In this document: in pieces, positions 59,775 to 64,000 of the stretch
Position numbering within the stretch: the stretch's first letter is position 1
Layout of the letters: every line of letters begins with the position of its first letter
From: Phorcus lineatus
Taxonomy: Eukaryota; Mollusca; Gastropoda; Trochida; Trochidae
Direction of reading: 5' to 3'
DNA: 64,000 nt
NCBI GenBank assembly: GCA_921293015.1
Contig: OV121082.1
Span: 20,625,748-20,689,747, forward strand
The notes under the pieces: generated by a model
What the model was told of the DNA's origin: nothing
The model's database searches: none
Seen by the model: the letters and a program-made list of their open reading frames with translations, nothing else
Position numbers and translations under genes: made by a program

Positions 59775-61635
59775 ATTTCAATATTTTTGAAGACAGATTC
59801 GGTCATATGCATGAAGAAAATTAGACACTCCAGTGCTCATTAACAGACGGTTGGAATAGGGCAGGAAACATCAAACAGAAGTGAACTCTTTATGGCTGTG
59901 TTATGGTCAATATTTCCTTCCTGCGTTAAAAGCAAATTATGTTAACTCCGTTTGAATGTCAGGCCTGTTTCCTGTCGACATTTTACTTAACTGCATTGAA
60001 TGAAGTAATTTGTTTTTAGAATGTACATGCACATGTCAACAGGGTTTCTCATTTGCAAACAAACAGCCCTGAAAACTTACTGGAACAAACAGGACATGCC
60101 CAATCAATCTGTCTGCAAAGATAAATAAAACGTACGTGTTCTGTATGTTTAATGAGCTTAAAACCATCAAAAAGCAAATCTTCTGAACGTTTCAATATTT
60201 CTTAAATGTCACGAACAATGTTTATCATTTTTAACTAATAATCACACATTTACCAATATTTACGAAACCCTAACATGAACACGACAGTTTTATTTTAACT
60301 AAAAGTTAGTGAGGTCTAGTTTTGAGGTTATTAAACAAGGTAATGAAACAGATGATAAACCGTTTAAGTTTGATAAAGTTAATTTTAGGGGGAAACAATA
60401 TCGCTACGTTGACTACCTTTACAGTATCGAAGTATGGATTGCAAATTAAAAGAGGTGGGTTCATAAATAGCACATGTTCTTTATTATTCCAATCAAACAG
60501 ATCTTCATTAAGATTATTACTTAAAATAAGAATTACAAGATCATTGATGTTTCATTTTTATTTGTCTTAACCCAATGTATTGATAACAGAAATCACTTAT
60601 ATCTTTTTCCTTTTCTTTTCTTTGAATTATCTTAACTAAGAGGATTGTCACATTTACAAATTACGATTCACAAATACCTTTCTAACATACTACTATTTTG
60701 TTTTGGTGGCGTCCACTAATGCCTACCTTGATGCACAAGTTTGCACCAGAGGTTTTACATTCAATCTTCAATTTTTCATCGATTGGAATAATTGGTGCAC
60801 TAATGCCTACATTGGAAATAATGAACAAGACAAATCTATTTTGATTACATTGATGGGAAAAAACTTATACAACAAACTTTGATGAGAAAAAATGTTACAG
60901 TTGAAGAATGAATTTGATGAAATAATTAGTTGGATGAAAAAAATGTGTGCCAATCCATTTCCCTTTTTCTCTTATGAAAGTAATATTTGAAAACATAGCA
61001 TGTCAATAAACATCTGTTTGATATGGGAAGCGTAGAAATTATAAAGCCGATAACATTTCAAAACTAAATTTGCCTATATAATTGTTTATCGAAACAATAA
61101 CCGACGTACAAAGTTTGTTGAATTTCTTTGAATTTTGTGATGCAAGCCGAAACATTTATTCTTAAATACTAAAGAGACATGCTTTTACAGAGAGGTTTAA
61201 GCTAAACATGTTGAAACGGCGACTTGCATATTGCTGTGTTGTTTTTGTGATATCATGAAATACAATAATTCGTTCACAAATGTTAACATATTAAGCTTTC
61301 TTGTACATTCATGATCATGGGTTTGTAGTTATCTTCAAAACACCGACTTATTTTACATTTTAAGGATTCCTCGTTTTCCTTAAACTGGTTATGTCTCTTG
61401 TGTTGAACAACTTTACCAGTCTAAAATATGTATGTAGGGATTGTTTAGTGATATAAGAGAACATATACGTTCGTGCAAAATTAACGGCAATGAAGACCTT
61501 CCAGTGTGACAATAATTCGACTTTATCACTTATCTTTCAAATCTCTTTCACTTTCAATTCTGATAAGAATTTCTCTGCTTGTGCTTTAAGCATTTAAATT
61601 TTTTGTTTTCTAAAATATCAGCGTTATCAGTTTAA
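59775..61635. other. non-coding stretch, nothing recognised
   Basis: AT-rich. A short repeated phrase (cactaatgcctac) occurs at about 60,714 and 60,798. No gene seen. Confidence 0.5.
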
Positions 61636-61639
61636 TTTA

Positions 61640-61770
61640 TGGCATCCCTTTAGGATTCGAGATCCACTCAAAGTGATTTACAGAAGCTTTATCTTTGTTC
61701 CAATCACTTTAAACACTTCAAGCAAGATCCGGCTCGGAGCCTCTATTTCCTATTTCAACAATGATGAGAG
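61640..61770 (+). repeat. dispersed duplicate block, copy 1
   Basis: Shares ordered landmarks with 62,415-62,550: ggcatccc(t/c)(t/c)tag, gatttac(a/t)g, ttccgatcacttcaaacac-like and tatttcctgtttaac-like. Roughly 130 bases, diverged, 775 bases apart. No coding frame is shared. Confidence 0.55.
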
Positions 61771-62414
61771 ACATTTCTGGTTTTGTCTTTAGCAAGACTG
61801 CATTTTGAATGATTTAATCAAAGCTCCCTTCTAAATGCAGTCACTAATGTAATGATTTGTACGGTTTTGCAAACTCTTGTATGGAGAATAGTTGCATTTA
61901 TGAAAAAAGAGTTATATGACATTCCTTATTCACGAAACACCAGCCACTGAATTATGTCAAATCTACATGTGTGTAAACATATATTTTAAAATGTTGCATA
62001 TATTAGTGAACTTCAGTATCTTTATTTTAACAGCCTAAATGGCTCTTTTTATTTATATATCCCGCTCAATCGCTATTACTCATTGATATTAGGATAGCAC
62101 GTCTCAAATTGTGTAAACGATATCTGAGCGAATGGTAAGAGATTGAACATATTACTCTTTCGACCAGAAGCACTTTTTGTGATATACAAAAATTTAATTA
62201 AACACACCAAAAACGGTTTGGAATGATTTACATGAAAATATTTACAACTATTAGCGCACTGAACAGTTTGATTAACAATACTGATGAAAGAAAAACTTTA
62301 ATTAAATATTGTGTTTTTGGACTTAAAATATCTCATTGATTCCTTTGTTTTGAATTAACATTTATCATCCGTTTAACAAGTTTCCATCCTACGAAATGTG
62401 TTGTACTTTGTTTA

Positions 62415-62550
62415 ATGGCATCCCCCTAGAAGTCACGGCCATTCAACGTGATTTACTGTAGTATTTATCGCAGTTCCGATCACTTCAAACACGTCGAGAG
62501 GTTTCCGTACAACAATTCTTATTTCCTGTTTAACAACATCGTGTAAAATG
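62415..62550 (+). repeat. dispersed duplicate block, copy 2
   Basis: Partner of 61,640-61,770, same orientation. Confidence 0.55.
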
Positions 62551-62785
62551 ATTGGTGTAAAATCCTTGAAAAGTTCATGGTTTACGTTACAGTCTAAAAA
62601 TCGAGCTATGAGCTTTGTAGCTCATCAAGCTTTATCTTATTTATTATTAAACAAGATATACATGAAAATCTAAATATATTTTCCCCGTCTGCTAAGGGGT
62701 GTTTAACACAAGATTTAAATACAACTTATAATAATCTAAGAAGTCTATAATCAAAATCTATGCTTACTAGTCCTTTTATTTAATT

Positions 62786-63085
62786 AGAAGAAGAAAGTAG
62801 GTGTTCAGGGTGTAGCCCTTGTGGCCCGTTTTAGGCGCCTTTTGGTCACAAAATCTACAATTTGTACTACACATGAGTTAGGATTCTATATACAATATAT
62901 AATCTTTTTAGCCCTTTTCATTCATGAGAAGATGAAAGTAGATGTTTAGGGTGTGACTTTTGTGGCTTTAATAAAGGGTCATTGGGTCACTTAATGTACG
63001 ATTTATACTGTTCGTGGTATAAGAAGTCTGTGTACAAGTTTTTACCTTTCCCGGCCTATTAATATTTGAGAAGATGAAAAGCATA
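62786..63085 (+). repeat. degenerate tandem repeat, period about 141 bases
   Basis: gaagaagaaagtaggtgttcagggtgtagc at 62,786 corresponds to gagaagatgaaagtagatgtttagggtgtg at 62,927. A third unit begins at 63,068 (gagaagatgaaaagc) and fades out. Each unit continues with tttgtggc, a ggtcac word and a ttttta-rich end. Confidence 0.65.
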
Positions 63086-63089
63086 AGAA

Positions 63090-64000
63090 CGTGTGTTGAC
63101 CTTTTTCACCATGACCAATTCACATGTATCAAAACAACACATTCAACGGCTTTTTCTAACACGCAGAGTTCTATAACAATATGCCTTTTTTGCTTAAGAC
63201 TTAGTCCAAACACAAAACATAATTATTTTTTCCAACGGAGGATAATTACCTCCTGTAGTAGTATTGGTTTCCTGAACATCAGTTCTCCACAATTAGATGC
63301 TTTCCTGTTGCTACTCCCTCACACCCATTACTTAGCTTTGGGATTTATTACACTTTACTTATAGATCACTAATGATTGAACAAGGACCGGAGCATATAAC
63401 GTACATTTCAGTGTTCTCATTTTCACTAATTTAATTTCTTGTAACAATTTAATCTACTTACAGTAATAGATTTAACTCTTTGTCCTTGTCCACCAGGGAC
63501 TGTCGTAAAATATAACTAATGATGTTAAACAGACCAAGTTTCGGTAACAAAGGTTTGTATTTGAAGAAACTGTTTGATGATAAGGCGCTTCTTGATGGTG
63601 TTTTCGTAATCAATATAAGTACAAACTAAGATACAAAATAACAATATTATAATATTGTACTTGCAGTCCTCAGACATATCTATAAATAAAAGGATAATTT
63701 AAATCAAGCTGTCCCAGTTTTGACCTGATTCCATTTCAAAGTAAATTCGAATCCTAAAAAAAACCAAGAAATATTTTTCTCGCCTGCAATGTAACTATGT
63801 AATTATCGTGTATTTCTTCCGTGAAGGGAAAGGGCTTCCCCAAGCTATTTTTAAGCCTAAAACGAAGGTAAGTAAACCACATGTGGTTGTTATCGAGTTT
63901 GATTAGAAAATAATTCATATGAACAAATCTGTCCTGTCACGAGTGTCAGCTTGTTTCGTTATGCAATTCAGTGAAATTAAAAACAATCAAAACAATCTAC
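63090..64000. other. non-coding stretch, nothing recognised
   Basis: A 96-codon open frame at 63,074-63,364 has no recognisable motif and starts inside the fading tandem repeat, so it is not called a gene. Confidence 0.5.

Noticed and set aside
63074..63364. 96-codon + strand frame
   Set aside because: Begins in a degenerate tandem repeat and shows no family motif.

Overview
This window looks like nuclear DNA of an invertebrate animal, most likely a mollusc and probably a marine gastropod. It is AT-rich and gene-poor. Its one clear host gene is split by ten introns. It carries several tRNA-headed SINEs and three classes of eukaryotic DNA transposon. The SINE body and its GGTGAG-type tail resemble repeats I associate with gastropod genomes; that taxonomic guess rests on memory and was not tested by search. 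No bacterial-type operons, rRNA genes or CRISPR arrays are present.

Layout. 1-2,300: no recognisable gene. 2,300-20,250: an old tandem segmental duplication of about 9 kb (unit A about 2,300-11,000, unit B about 11,700-20,250). Homologous anchors stay in the same order through both units, and unit B has a further internal duplication of about 1.1 kb. Small parts of these units look like decayed exons of the same receptor family as the intact gene downstream. 20,250-23,970: repeats, including a SINE split by an insertion. 23,974-34,856: an apparently complete 11-exon, 684-residue ionotropic receptor (IR/iGluR family) on the + strand, with one required GC-AG intron. Its introns hold a MITE-like element and a foldback element. 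35,109-35,585: the C-terminal end of a Mutator-like (MULE) transposase. 38,194-44,395: a probable CACTA/EnSpm element with a frameshifted tnp2-type transposase on the - strand, a convergent second coding region on the + strand, GGAAACC-rich subterminal repeats at both ends, and a nested SINE with target-site duplications. 44,400-50,047: no gene seen. 50,056-53,267: a complete Merlin (IS1016/ISXO2-like) transposon with an intact 379-residue DDE transposase, 27-bp inverted repeats (24/27 matching) and perfect 8-bp target-site duplications. 53,276-64,000: no gene seen, two SINE remnants, a second foldback copy and minor tandem repeats.

The genes do not form a pathway. The window shows a receptor locus in which one copy seems intact and neighbouring copies may be dying, colonised by mobile elements of very different ages: intact Merlin, recent SINEs, rotten CACTA and MULE. 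All exon boundaries were read by eye from splice consensus, reading-frame continuity and family motifs; no transcript or database evidence was available.
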